DNA of 64,000 nt from an uncultured Dehalococcoidia bacterium (lineage in GTDB: Bacteria > Chloroflexota > Dehalococcoidia > Lucifugimonadales > UBA3495): assembly GCA_958296385.1 (NCBI GenBank), contig OY282494.1, positions 1,471,416 through 1,535,415 of the forward strand. Direction: 5' to 3'. This document shows positions 1 to 7,964 of this stretch, one piece after another (the first letter of the stretch is position 1; each line of letters opens with the position of its first letter). The notes beneath the pieces are model-generated. The model worked only from the letters and a program-made list of their open reading frames with translations, searched no databases and was not told the DNA's origin. The translations under genes and the position numbers were made by a program.

Positions 1-52
1 GCGTGTTCGCGAGGCAGCGTTCCGTTTCAGATGGTCTAGTTTGCCCAACGCC

Positions 53-130
53 GGCCATTTTGCCATCCCTGATGTCATTCTGAGCGCAGCGATGAATCTC
101 GACAGCGTAGCAACGGCGTTGCCCCAAAGC
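53..130. repeat. 78-bp insertion containing the dispersed CATTCTGAGCGCAGCG repeat
   Basis: This segment interrupts the first copy of the tandem duplication. The second copy reads straight from ttgcccaacgcc into gtatggactt (725), so it is the empty version. From base 76 the insert reads cattctgagcgcagcg, then a gaatctcga-like stretch and gtagcaac, and ends in ttgccccaaag. The same order of motifs recurs at 15556-15612. Insertion in copy one and loss from copy two are both possible. Confidence 0.75.
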
Positions 131-174
131 GTATGGACTTTTACGCCCGGCACTTATCCATCTCTCCCACCGGC

Positions 175-585
175 TTACTGCGGGATGGTAAATACGATGC
201 GCCCGTCGGCGTCGTGGCCGTGATTGGCCAGCGCCGCCAGCGTCCGGTTGCTTTGCTGAATTTCCGCGCGCAACGCCGCCATATCATCGGCCATCCGGTC
301 AAACTTAGCGTCAACCCTATCAGCCAACGCGTCAATTTTCGCGTCAAACTTCCTGTCCATCGCATCAAACTTCGCATCAACCTTATCGGCCAGCGCGTCA
401 ATTTTCGCGTCAACCCCGTCAACCCTTTTGTCCAGCCCGTCAAACCTTACATTCAGGTTGTTAACGTTGTTGGACAGGGTGCCCAGCATAAAGCCGCCTC
501 TGACCAGCAGCACTATCAACGTGATGCCGACACCGGCTACGGTGGCGATGGCAATGGCGATGGCAATGGCGGTTGGGGCGTCCAT
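175..585 (-). CDS. Small membrane-anchored coiled-coil protein, copy 1
   Basis: A 136-residue protein of unknown function. Residues about 5 to 32 form one hydrophobic membrane segment rich in Ala, Ile and Val. Residues about 40 to 105 are an Asp/Lys-rich coiled coil made of short repeats such as VDAKIDALAD and VDAKFDAMDR; the tail is soluble. The start is supported by AGGAG seven bases before the ATG. The likely topology is an N-terminal anchor with a soluble rod, but the side of the membrane is not clear. It differs from its neighbour copy by an extra 7-residue and an extra 11-residue block, both in phase with coiled-coil periods. Confidence 0.75.
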   Translation of the reverse strand: MDAPTAIAIAIAIATVAGVGITLIVLLVRGGFMLGTLSNNVNNLNVRFDGLDKRVDGVDAKIDALADKVDAKFDAMDRKFDAKIDALADRVDAKFDRMADDMAALRAEIQQSNRTLAALANHGHDADGRIVFTIPQ

Positions 586-768
586 AAAGTTCTCCTGGCG
601 TAACGGCGGATGCTTTGTGTCGGGTCAGCCGTAGGCACAGGCTACATTTGCCCTTTATCCGCTGTCAAGGATTCGTGTTCGCGAGGCAGCGTTGCGTTTC
701 AGATGGTTTAGTTTGCCCAACGCCGTATGGACTTTTACACCCGGAGCGTATCACCATCGCCCACCGGC

Positions 769-1125
769 CTACTGCGGGATGGTAAATACGATACGCCCGT
801 CGGCGTCGTGGCCGTGATTGGCCAGCGCCGCCAGCGTCCGGTTGCTTTGCTGAATTTCTGCGCGCAACGCCGCCATATCGTCGGCCATCCGGTCAAACTT
901 AGCGTCAAACTTCCTGTCCATCGCATCAAACTTAGCGTCAACCCTGTCGGCCAGTGCGTCAATTTTCGCGTCAACCCCGTCAACCCTTACATTCAGGTTG
1001 CTAACGTTGTTGGACAGGGTGCCCAGCGTAAAGCCGCCTCTGACCAGCAGCACTATCAACGTGATGCCGACACCGGCTACGGTGGCGATGGCAATGGCGA
1101 TGGCGATGGCAATAGGGGCGTCCAT
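769..1125 (-). CDS. Small membrane-anchored coiled-coil protein, copy 2
   Basis: A 118-residue paralogue of the gene at 175-585, nearly identical at both ends, with the same N-terminal membrane segment and C-terminal tail ending DGRIVFTIPQ. The coiled-coil rod is 18 residues shorter: one heptad (FDGLDKR) and one 11-residue unit (AKIDALADRVD) are absent. GGGAG precedes the ATG at good spacing. The open frame is conserved despite silent and missense changes, which argues that both copies are or recently were functional. No function can be assigned. Confidence 0.75.
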   Translation of the reverse strand: MDAPIAIAIAIAIATVAGVGITLIVLLVRGGFTLGTLSNNVSNLNVRVDGVDAKIDALADRVDAKFDAMDRKFDAKFDRMADDMAALRAEIQQSNRTLAALANHGHDADGRIVFTIPQ

Positions 1126-1235
1126 AAAGTTCTCCCGGCGTAACGGCGGATGCTTTGTGTCGGGTCAGCCGTAGGCACAGGCTACATTTGCCTTTCAACC
1201 GCTGTCAAGGCTGCATCCGCATTGGTTGGGGGGTG

Positions 1236-1244
1236 TGCTATATT
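1236..1244 (+). promoter_or_regulatory. Putative extended -10 promoter of guaA
   Basis: TGcTATATT lies 36 bases before the guaA start. No good -35 is seen, so this is a motif-level call. It matches the TGnTAnAAT pattern found before several other genes here. Confidence 0.4.
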
Positions 1245-1280
1245 GGGGTGGCGATTTTTGCTGATGTTTGGCAGGAGTTT

Positions 1281-2834
1281 ATGAGCAGCGCTGCGCCGCC
1301 TGACGCTATTGTTGTCGTCGATTTTGGCTCTCAGTACACCCATCTTATCGCGCGACGGGTTCGGGAACTTAACGTGTATTCCGAAATTATCCCGGCGTCG
1401 GCGGGCCGGGAGGCGGTGCGGCATCTGAACCCTAAGGGCATCATCCTGTCGGGCGGGCCGGCCAGCGTTTATGATGCCGGGGCGCCGGTTATTCAGGACT
1501 GGATTATGCGCAGCGGCCGGCCGGTGCTGGGGATTTGCTACGGGATGCAGGCGCTGGTGCAGCGGTTGGGCGGCGTGGTGACGGCGGGCGCGCGGCGGGA
1601 GTACGGCCACGCCGATTTGCAAATCGGCGAGCATGACGCCGGCTTGCTGGCCGGCCTGCCCGATTGCATCCCGGTCTGGATGAGCCACGGCGACCGGGTG
1701 GACCAGCTGCCGCCGGGCGTCCGCCGGCTGGCCGGCACTGAGAACACCGACTGCGCGGCCATCACCGACGGCCGGCGCTGGTACGGCTTGCAGTTTCACC
1801 CCGAAGTGCAGCACACGCCCGACGGTATGGCCATCCTGCGCAACTTTGTCCGGGATGCCTGCGGGTGCGCCGGGGACTGGACGCCGGGCAATTTCGTATC
1901 CGATACGGTCGCGCAGATTCGGGAGCAGGTGGGCAGCGACCGGGTAATCTGCGGATTGAGCGGCGGCGTGGATTCGTCGGTGGCGGCGGTTTTGCTGCAA
2001 AAGGCCATCGGCGCGCAGCTGACCTGCATCTTTGTCAACAACGGCCTGCTGCGGCACGGCGAGGCGGCGCAGGTGCAGGATACTTTCCGCAGCAACTTTG
2101 GCATCGACCTGCGCTACGTGGACGCCGAAACCAGGTTCGTCAACCGTCTGGCCGGCGTCATTGATCCGGAGACGAAACGCAAGGCCATCGGCGAGGAATT
2201 CATCCGGGTCTTTGAGGACGCCGCCGCCGAGCTGGACGACGCCAAGTGGCTGGCGCAAGGCACGCTGTACCCCGACGTTATTGAAAGCGAAACCCCGGAG
2301 AACCGGGCCTCGGCGCGCATCAAAACGCATCACAACGTGGGCGGCCTGCCCGAAAAGATGGACTTCCAATTGGTGGAGCCGCTGCGCTATCTGTTCAAGG
2401 ACGAAGTGCGCGCGGTGGGCTTGGAGCTGGGCCTGCCGGAGGATATTGTCTATCGGCAGCCGTTCCCCGGCCCCGGCCTGGCCATCCGCATCATCGGCGA
2501 AGTGACGCGGGAACGGCTGGACTTGCTGCGGAACTGCGACCGCATCGTGCTGGAGGAAATCAGCGACGCCGGCCTGTACCGCGACATCTGGCAGAGTTTT
2601 GCGGTGCTTACCGACAACCGCACGGTGGGCGTGATGGGCGATTACCGCACCTACGGCTACGCCTGCGCCATCCGCGCCGTCAATTCCGACGACGCAATGA
2701 CCGCCGATTGGGTGCGGCTGCCCTACGACGTGCTGGCCCGCATCAGCAGCCGCATCGTCAACGAAGTGGACGGCGTGAACCGGGTGGTTTATGACATCAC
2801 CAGCAAACCGCCCGGCACGATTGAATGGGAGTAA
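1281..2834 (+). CDS. guaA: GMP synthase (glutamine-hydrolysing)
   Basis: Converts XMP to GMP using glutamine and ATP, the last step of GMP synthesis. The 517-residue protein has the full two-part layout. The N-terminal class I glutamine amidotransferase carries the nucleophile Cys86 in GICYGMQ and His173/Glu175 in FHPEV. The ATP-pyrophosphatase domain has the P-loop GLSGGVDSS near 225-233, and the dimerisation domain ends with the family-typical KPPGTIEWE. The frame is open further upstream, but AGGAG directly before ATG 1281 and the normal family length support this start. purD follows after 21 bases, consistent with an operon. Confidence 0.97.
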   Translation: MSSAAPPDAIVVVDFGSQYTHLIARRVRELNVYSEIIPASAGREAVRHLNPKGIILSGGPASVYDAGAPVIQDWIMRSGRPVLGICYGMQALVQRLGGVVTAGARREYGHADLQIGEHDAGLLAGLPDCIPVWMSHGDRVDQLPPGVRRLAGTENTDCAAITDGRRWYGLQFHPEVQHTPDGMAILRNFVRDACGCAGDWTPGNFVSDTVAQIREQVGSDRVICGLSGGVDSSVAAVLLQKAIGAQLTCIFVNNGLLRHGEAAQVQDTFRSNFGIDLRYVDAETRFVNRLAGVIDPETKRKAIGEEFIRVFEDAAAELDDAKWLAQGTLYPDVIESETPENRASARIKTHHNVGGLPEKMDFQLVEPLRYLFKDEVRAVGLELGLPEDIVYRQPFPGPGLAIRIIGEVTRERLDLLRNCDRIVLEEISDAGLYRDIWQSFAVLTDNRTVGVMGDYRTYGYACAIRAVNSDDAMTADWVRLPYDVLARISSRIVNEVDGVNRVVYDITSKPPGTIEWE

Positions 2835-2855
2835 TCTGATGGGAGTAGTCAGGCC

Positions 2856-4169
2856 GTGCGCGTTCTGATTGTCGGCTCCGGAGGGCGGGAGCACGCCCTG
2901 GCCTGGCGGCTGTCGCAATCCGGCCGGATAACCGAACTGCTGGCGGCGCCAGGCAATTCGGGTACGGCGCTGCTGGGCGAGAATCTGCCCATCGCCGACA
3001 CCGACGTTGCCGGGCTGGTGGCGGCGGCCCAAAGCCGTACCGTCAATCTGGCGGTCATCGGGCCGGAGGTTCCGCTGGCCATGGGGCTGGCCGACCGTCT
3101 GGCCGATGCCGGCATCGCCGCCTTTGGCCCCAGCCAGGCGGCATCCCAACTGGAATCCAGCAAGAGTTTTGCGCGGGACATAATGGCGGCGGCCGGCGTT
3201 CCCGGCCCCGATTACCGGGTCTTTCAGAGCGCCGGCATCGCCCTGGATTACGTCGCAACGCACGACCGGCCGGTGGTGGTCAAGGCTGACGGTTTGGCCG
3301 CCGGCAAGGGCGTCATTATGTGCAGCACCCGCGAGGCCGCCCGCGCCGCCGTGCGGGACTGCATGGAGGGCCGGGTGTTCGGCGCATCCGGCGCTACGGT
3401 GGTCATTGAGGACTGGATTGACGGCCCGGAGGTCAGCGTGTTCGGGTTCACCGACGGCGATGACCTGTCCCCGGTGGCGGCGGCTACGGATTACAAGCGC
3501 GTTGGCGATGGCGGCGCCGGCGCCAACACCGGCGGCATGGGCAGCTACGGCCCGCCCTACTTTTGGAACGACGACCTGGCCGCGCAAATCCGCGCCGAGT
3601 ATATGCTGCCCGTGCTGCGGGAAATGTCCCGGCGGGGCAATCCCTACCGGGGCGCGCTGTACTGCGGGCTGATGCTTACCAACGACGGGCCGCGCGTGCT
3701 GGAGTTCAACTGCCGGTTCGGTGACCCGGAAACGCAGGTGATTATGCCGCAGCTGGTCAGCGACCCGGTGGAGGCGATGCTGGCCTGCGCCGCCGGCAGC
3801 CTGTCCGATGCGCCGCCGGTAGAGTGGTCAAGCAGGCCGGCGGTGGGCGTGGTAATGGTGTCCGGGGGCTATCCGGGGCCATACGAAACCGGCTATCCGA
3901 TTGATGGTCTGGTTGATGGTCTGGACGCAGTGGGCGCTGCGGAATCGCTGGTGTTTCACGCCGGCGCTGCGCCGGATGCCAACGGCAGCGTCTTGACGGC
4001 CGGCGGGCGGGTGCTGACTTGCGTTGGCATCGGCGATAGCATCGCTGCGGCCCGCCGGCGGGCCTACGCACGGGCGGCGTCCATCAGTTTTGCCAACGCC
4101 TATTACCGCCGGGATATTGCGGACGTTGCGGCGGAAAGCGTCCATGATATACAGGTCACTTTGCCATGA
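2856..4169 (+). CDS. purD: Phosphoribosylamine-glycine ligase (GAR synthetase)
   Basis: Joins phosphoribosylamine and glycine with ATP in de novo purine synthesis. The 437-residue protein begins with MRVLIVGSGGREHALAWRL, the N-terminal signature of PurD. It contains the ATP-grasp features KADGLAAGKGV near 140-150 and LEFNCRFGDPETQ near 290. It starts at GTG 2856, a few bases after a GGGAG-like site. Length and domain order are normal. It follows guaA closely and its stop overlaps the ATG of the next gene, so these genes are probably co-transcribed. Confidence 0.96.
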   Translation: MRVLIVGSGGREHALAWRLSQSGRITELLAAPGNSGTALLGENLPIADTDVAGLVAAAQSRTVNLAVIGPEVPLAMGLADRLADAGIAAFGPSQAASQLESSKSFARDIMAAAGVPGPDYRVFQSAGIALDYVATHDRPVVVKADGLAAGKGVIMCSTREAARAAVRDCMEGRVFGASGATVVIEDWIDGPEVSVFGFTDGDDLSPVAAATDYKRVGDGGAGANTGGMGSYGPPYFWNDDLAAQIRAEYMLPVLREMSRRGNPYRGALYCGLMLTNDGPRVLEFNCRFGDPETQVIMPQLVSDPVEAMLACAAGSLSDAPPVEWSSRPAVGVVMVSGGYPGPYETGYPIDGLVDGLDAVGAAESLVFHAGAAPDANGSVLTAGGRVLTCVGIGDSIAAARRRAYARAASISFANAYYRRDIADVAAESVHDIQVTLP

Positions 4170-4777
4170 CTGCGGCAACTGCAACGGCAATCCGCTCCGC
4201 GCCCGATTGGGCCGGTCTGGCGTCCGCGTATCAGCAGGCGGCGGCATCGGACTTGCTGGACAAGTTCCGGCGCCAGCGTTGGGGCGGCGCGGCGGCGGCG
4301 GCTTGGCTGCAACCGGAATATCTGCCGTCGCTAACCGAACCGCAGGCGTTGACGCTTTACCGGACGGCCGGCGGGCGCCGGGCCGCCGAGTTCCGGTCTA
4401 ACGCCATCGCCGACGTGCGGGATGCCATTGATTTTCTGCTGTACGACACCATCAAGCTGGAAAGCCGGTTTGACGAGTGCGCCGCGCCGGACGGCGGGTT
4501 TGGGCTGGCCGGCGCCGGGCGGGAATGGCCGTCGTTCCTGCTGGCACAGCGGGAGCCAACGCTGTTCGCCCCCTGGCGCCCGCACACCGAACGGGGGCTG
4601 CGCCGCCTGGGGTTATTCCCGCCCCGGCTCAAACAGGGCCACGTCGGGTTGTGCTACCTGGAATTGCTGGATATTCTGGAATACGTCCGGGCGCGCCTGC
4701 ACCTGCCCGACTTGCGCGCCGTTGACGAATTCTGCTACCTCACCGGCCGCCCGGCGGAGCGCCAGCCGGCCGTCTAA
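4166..4777 (+). CDS. Conserved hypothetical protein, coupled to purD
   Basis: A 203-residue soluble protein whose ATG overlaps the purD stop codon (ATGA), so translation is likely coupled. I do not recognise a family. It is Ala/Arg/Leu-rich with no membrane segment or signal peptide. Conserved-looking features are a Trp-rich stretch near 40-50 (RRQRWGGAA), a central DAIDFLLYDTIKLESRFDE helix and a C-terminal YLELLDILEYVRARLHLPD helix. The position inside a purine cluster does not by itself show a role in purine metabolism. Confidence 0.7.
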   Translation: MTAATATAIRSAPDWAGLASAYQQAAASDLLDKFRRQRWGGAAAAAWLQPEYLPSLTEPQALTLYRTAGGRRAAEFRSNAIADVRDAIDFLLYDTIKLESRFDECAAPDGGFGLAGAGREWPSFLLAQREPTLFAPWRPHTERGLRRLGLFPPRLKQGHVGLCYLELLDILEYVRARLHLPDLRAVDEFCYLTGRPAERQPAV

Positions 4778-4786
4778 TCTTTGCTG

Positions 4787-4792
4787 TACAAT
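4787..4792 (+). promoter_or_regulatory. Putative -10 element before the acidic-protein gene
   Basis: TACAAT preceded by TG lies 31 bases upstream of the ATG at 4823, and GGGAGG is present in between. No clear -35 is visible. Confidence 0.3.
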
Positions 4793-4822
4793 CGTGTAGC
4801 GATACCACGGGAGGAACGTTAA

Positions 4823-5293
4823 ATGCCCTGGCAGGATGAACTTAAGGAATTGCGGGCCAGCATCGAAGGCGAAGGCGGTTATCTGGACCAGATGGCCGAA
4901 GTAGCGGAACGCCGCCGACTGCTGGAACGGTTCGCCGTTGAAATGGAGGCGGAAAGCCTGCTGACGCAGATGAACGCCGTCTTGCTGGACGGCGGCGGCC
5001 GCATCATCATCAGCCGCTCCTGGGAGTACGAGTTTTCCGACGACGACGATGATGATGACGACGATGGCGACGAGGCCAACGAAATCAGGTATATCCTCTA
5101 CTGGCACGATGGGGAGCCCATGGAGCTTGAAGTCCGGGTTGGCATCGACGAGGAATATGACGGGTACGTGCTGGTGGGAATCGACGGCGTCGAGGAAGAC
5201 GACGAAGTGGAAGACCCCAGCGTGGCGGGGATTCAAGAGGCCCTGCTGGACGCTTTCCGCGACATTATCGACCTGGAAGACGACGATGACTGA
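4823..5293 (+). CDS. Acidic hypothetical protein with a poly-Asp run
   Basis: A 156-residue, strongly acidic cytosolic protein of unknown function. The first 50 residues look helical (MPWQDELKELRASIEGEGG onward). Around residues 73-82 there is a run of nine Asp encoded by mixed GAC and GAT codons, so it is not a simple trinucleotide slip. The C-terminal half alternates beta-like strands (YILYWHDGEPMELEVRVGI) with acidic stretches and ends in four Asp. GGGAGG precedes the ATG. It sits between the purD-linked unknown gene and purE. Confidence 0.7.
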   Translation: MPWQDELKELRASIEGEGGYLDQMAEVAERRRLLERFAVEMEAESLLTQMNAVLLDGGGRIIISRSWEYEFSDDDDDDDDDGDEANEIRYILYWHDGEPMELEVRVGIDEEYDGYVLVGIDGVEEDDEVEDPSVAGIQEALLDAFRDIIDLEDDDD

Positions 5294-5357
5294 CTGATTC
5301 CGCGGGAATTGCCGCACATCAAATCCGATACCGAACCAGCTAAAAGGAGAAAGAACC

Positions 5358-5816
5358 TTGCCCCTAGTAGGAGTAGTAATGGGCAGCGCTTCCGATGAGG
5401 CGGCCGTCCAACCAACCATCAGTACCCTGGAATCGCTGGGCGTGGATTACGAGGTGCGCGTGATGTCGGCGCACCGCACGCCGGAGCGGGTTCACGAATA
5501 CGCGTCAACGGCCCGGGAGCGGGGCCTTGAAGTTCTGATTGCCGCCGCCGGCGGTTCCGCCGCTTTGGGCGGCGCCCTGGCGGCCCAGACCACGCTGCCC
5601 GTCATCGGCATACCCCTCACCTCCAGCGAACTCAACGGCTGGGATGCGCTGCTGTCCACCGCCCAAATGCCGCCGGGCATCCCCGTCGCTGCAATGGCGG
5701 TGGGCAGTTGGGGCGCGCGCAACGCCGCCTATTACGCCGCCCAGATTCTGGCGCTGAAACACGACGGCATCCGCCAGGCCGTCGAGCAGTACCGGCAGTC
5801 CCTCCGTGAGCGTTAG
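5358..5816 (+). CDS. purE: N5-carboxyaminoimidazole ribonucleotide mutase
   Basis: Rearranges N5-CAIR to CAIR in purine synthesis. The 152-residue protein is normal length for bacterial class I PurE. GVVMGSASD near 5-13 and SAHRTPERV near 37-45 (with the catalytic His) are the diagnostic motifs, and the glycine-rich AAAGGSAALGG loop follows. The start is TTG 5358 after a purine-rich AAAAGGAGAAAG stretch. No purK is present in the window; it may lie elsewhere. The end overlaps the next gene by 11 bases. Confidence 0.95.
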   Translation: MPLVGVVMGSASDEAAVQPTISTLESLGVDYEVRVMSAHRTPERVHEYASTARERGLEVLIAAAGGSAALGGALAAQTTLPVIGIPLTSSELNGWDALLSTAQMPPGIPVAAMAVGSWGARNAAYYAAQILALKHDGIRQAVEQYRQSLRER

Positions 5817-6507
5817 CGCCCACAACCCGCCGCCGGCCGCCGCCCGCCAGCCGGCGGTGCTGACCGATTTTGACGACACCGCCGCCGTCCAGAACGTGGC
5901 GGAGCTGCTGCTGGAACGCTTTGGCCGCCCCGACTGGACGGCGGTGCGCCAGCGTTTCCGGGATGGCGCGCTGTCGTTAAAGGAATATCAGGAAATCACG
6001 TTCCTGGACATCCGGGCCGACAAAATCGCGATGCAGGAATACGTGCGGAGCCGGGCCTGCTTTCGCCCCGGTTTCGCCGCGCTGTGGCAGTACTGTCAGG
6101 CTAACGGCTTGCCCATGTGCGTCGTCAGCCAGGGGCTGGACTTTTACGTTCAAGCCCTGCTGGACGGCATCGGCCTGCCCGGCGTGCCGGTGTACGCCGT
6201 TGACACCACCTTTGACGACAACGGGCGCATCGCCGGCTACGCCTACGCCTTTACCAATCCGGACGCTCCGGAGCTGGGCAACAGCAAGGCCGTGCTGGTG
6301 CAGCGCTTTCAGCAGCAGGGGCATCACGTGTTCTTTATGGGCGATGGCCGCTCCGACTTTGAGGCCGGCACGGTAGCCGATACCGTGTTCGCCCATCGCC
6401 AGATGGCCGCCATGTGCGACGACGCCGGCGTAGCGTACATTCCTTTTACCGACTTTGCGCCGGTGCTGGATGCCGTCAAGCGGCACATGGCGGGGGTTTT
6501 AGCGTAG
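5806..6507 (+). CDS. HAD-superfamily phosphatase, MtnX-like
   Basis: A 233-residue haloacid-dehalogenase fold hydrolase. Motif I is DFDDT at residues 21-25 (nucleophile Asp21, acid/base Asp23); a conserved Lys follows near 161 and motif IV is GDGRSD near 179-184. An alpha-helical cap lies between. The layout resembles 2-hydroxy-3-keto-5-methylthiopentenyl-1-phosphate phosphatase and phosphoserine-phosphatase relatives, but the substrate cannot be told from sequence. It starts at GTG 5806 inside the end of purE, so it is translationally coupled. Confidence 0.8.
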   Translation: MSVSAHNPPPAAARQPAVLTDFDDTAAVQNVAELLLERFGRPDWTAVRQRFRDGALSLKEYQEITFLDIRADKIAMQEYVRSRACFRPGFAALWQYCQANGLPMCVVSQGLDFYVQALLDGIGLPGVPVYAVDTTFDDNGRIAGYAYAFTNPDAPELGNSKAVLVQRFQQQGHHVFFMGDGRSDFEAGTVADTVFAHRQMAAMCDDAGVAYIPFTDFAPVLDAVKRHMAGVLA

Positions 6508-6508
6508 C

Positions 6509-6545
6509 GTGTGCCCGGGCTAGTGTGCCCGGGCTATGGTAAAAT
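6509..6545 (+). promoter_or_regulatory. purB promoter with two direct repeats (candidate operator)
   Basis: The 14-mer gtgtgcccgggcta occurs twice back to back at 6509-6522 and 6523-6536; each holds the palindrome GCCCGGGC. The extended -10 TGgTAAAAT (6537-6545) follows directly, 37 bases before the purB start. Repeats at the -35 position suggest a regulator or activator site. Confidence 0.45.
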
Positions 6546-6581
6546 ATCTGCCGCTGATGCAGTTTTGGGGAGGCTCCCGAC

Positions 6582-7895
6582 GTGATTGATCGGTATTCCA
6601 GGCCGGAGATGCAACGGGTCTGGTCGGATGAGAATAAGTACCGCAGGTGGCTGGACGTGGAGCTGGCGGTTTGCGAGGCTTGGGCGGAGGCCGGCGTCAT
6701 TCCGGCCGACGATATGCCGCCCCTGCGCGCCGCCGCCTACAACCATCAGCGGATGCTGGAAATCTTTGAGACCACCCGCCACGACGTCACCGCCTTTCTG
6801 CGTTCCATCACCGAAACGCTGGGCCCGGAGGGCCGCTGGCTGCATCTGGGTATGACGTCATCGGATATGCTGGACACCGGCCAGGCTTTGCAGATGGTGG
6901 CGGCGGCCGACATCCTGCTGGCCGATCTGGACGCCGCCGTTGACGCCGTGCGGGAGCAGGCGGTGCGGCACAAGGACACGATGATGATGGGCCGCACCCA
7001 CGGCGTCCACGCCGAGCCGATGACTTTCGGCCTCAAGCTGGCGCTGTGGTGGGACGAACTGCGCCGGCAGCGGGAGCGGCTGGCGGCGGCCCGCGCTACC
7101 GTCTGCGTGGGCAAAGTCTCCGGCGCCGTCGGCACCCACGCCACCATCCCGCCGCACATTGAGGAGCGCGTCTGCCACCATCTGGGGCTGGCCGTCGCGC
7201 CCGTGTCCAATCAGGTGGTGCAGCGCGACCGGCACGCCCACTTTATCACCACCATGGCGCTGGTCGCCGCATCGCTGGAGAAATTCGCCACCGAGATACG
7301 GGGGATGCAGCGTACCGAAGTGCATGAGGTGGAGGAACCTTTTGGCGCCGGCCAGACGGGTTCGTCGTCCATGCCCCACAAGCGCAACCCGGAGCTTACC
7401 GAACGCATCTGCGGCCTGGCCCGCACCATCCGGGGCAACGCCATCCCCGCGCTGGAGAACGTGGCCCTGTGGGGCGAGCGGGACATCAGCCACTCATCGT
7501 CGGAGCGCATCATCCTGCCCGACACCTGCCTGATGCTGGATTACATTTTGAGCATCTTTACCCACGTGGTCAGCGGGCTGCGGGTGGACACCGGCCGGAT
7601 GTGGCACAACCTGGAAAGCAGCCGGGGGCTGATTTTCAGCCAGCGGGTGCTGCTGGCACTGATTGAGGAGAAAGGACTGGCCCGCGAAACGGCCTACGAC
7701 ATCGTGCAGCGCAACGCAATGCGGGCGTGGGACGAGGGCGACGACTTTCGCCGGCTGCTGAAAGCCGACGCGCAGGCCGCCGAACACCTTACCGGCGCCG
7801 AGCTGGACGCGCTGTTTGACTATTCCTATTACACCCGCTACGTGGACGACAATTTCCGGCGCATCGGCCTGCTGCCCGCGCCGGTTGCCGTGTAA
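6582..7895 (+). CDS. purB: Adenylosuccinate lyase
   Basis: Cleaves SAICAR to AICAR and adenylosuccinate to AMP, both with release of fumarate. The 437-residue protein has the fumarase/aspartase signature SSSMPHKRNP at 261-270, where the mobile-loop serine lies, and the His-containing MMGRTHGVHAEP near 135-146. The start is GTG 6582, giving MIDRYSRPEMQRVWSDENKY, the usual PurB N terminus. It has its own predicted promoter with repeats just upstream and is followed by purC after 69 bases. Confidence 0.96.
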   Translation: MIDRYSRPEMQRVWSDENKYRRWLDVELAVCEAWAEAGVIPADDMPPLRAAAYNHQRMLEIFETTRHDVTAFLRSITETLGPEGRWLHLGMTSSDMLDTGQALQMVAAADILLADLDAAVDAVREQAVRHKDTMMMGRTHGVHAEPMTFGLKLALWWDELRRQRERLAAARATVCVGKVSGAVGTHATIPPHIEERVCHHLGLAVAPVSNQVVQRDRHAHFITTMALVAASLEKFATEIRGMQRTEVHEVEEPFGAGQTGSSSMPHKRNPELTERICGLARTIRGNAIPALENVALWGERDISHSSSERIILPDTCLMLDYILSIFTHVVSGLRVDTGRMWHNLESSRGLIFSQRVLLALIEEKGLARETAYDIVQRNAMRAWDEGDDFRRLLKADAQAAEHLTGAELDALFDYSYYTRYVDDNFRRIGLLPAPVAV

Positions 7896-7964
7896 AACAA
7901 GACTTACCCGGACGTATCCGGCCGCCGGGCCAGGGTACTAAAGGGAATTAAATCAGGATTTGCC

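Larger units (their letters stand above)
2..1210. repeat. Tandem duplication carrying two paralogous coiled-coil genes
   Basis: Bases from about 2 to 673 and 674 to 1210 are two copies of one segment. They begin alike (cgtgttcgcgaggcagcg at 2 and 674) and end alike (taacggcggatgctttgtg at 601 and 1141). The first copy has a 78-bp segment (53-130) missing from the second, plus two in-frame gains inside the gene. Each copy contains one leftward gene with the same upstream region, so promoter and coding sequence were duplicated together. The left end of the first copy may be cut by the window edge. Confidence 0.9.

Noticed and set aside
1182-3587. 801-residue minus-strand frame opposite guaA and purD
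   Set aside because: Shadow of the GuaA/PurD coding strand; no recognisable domain.
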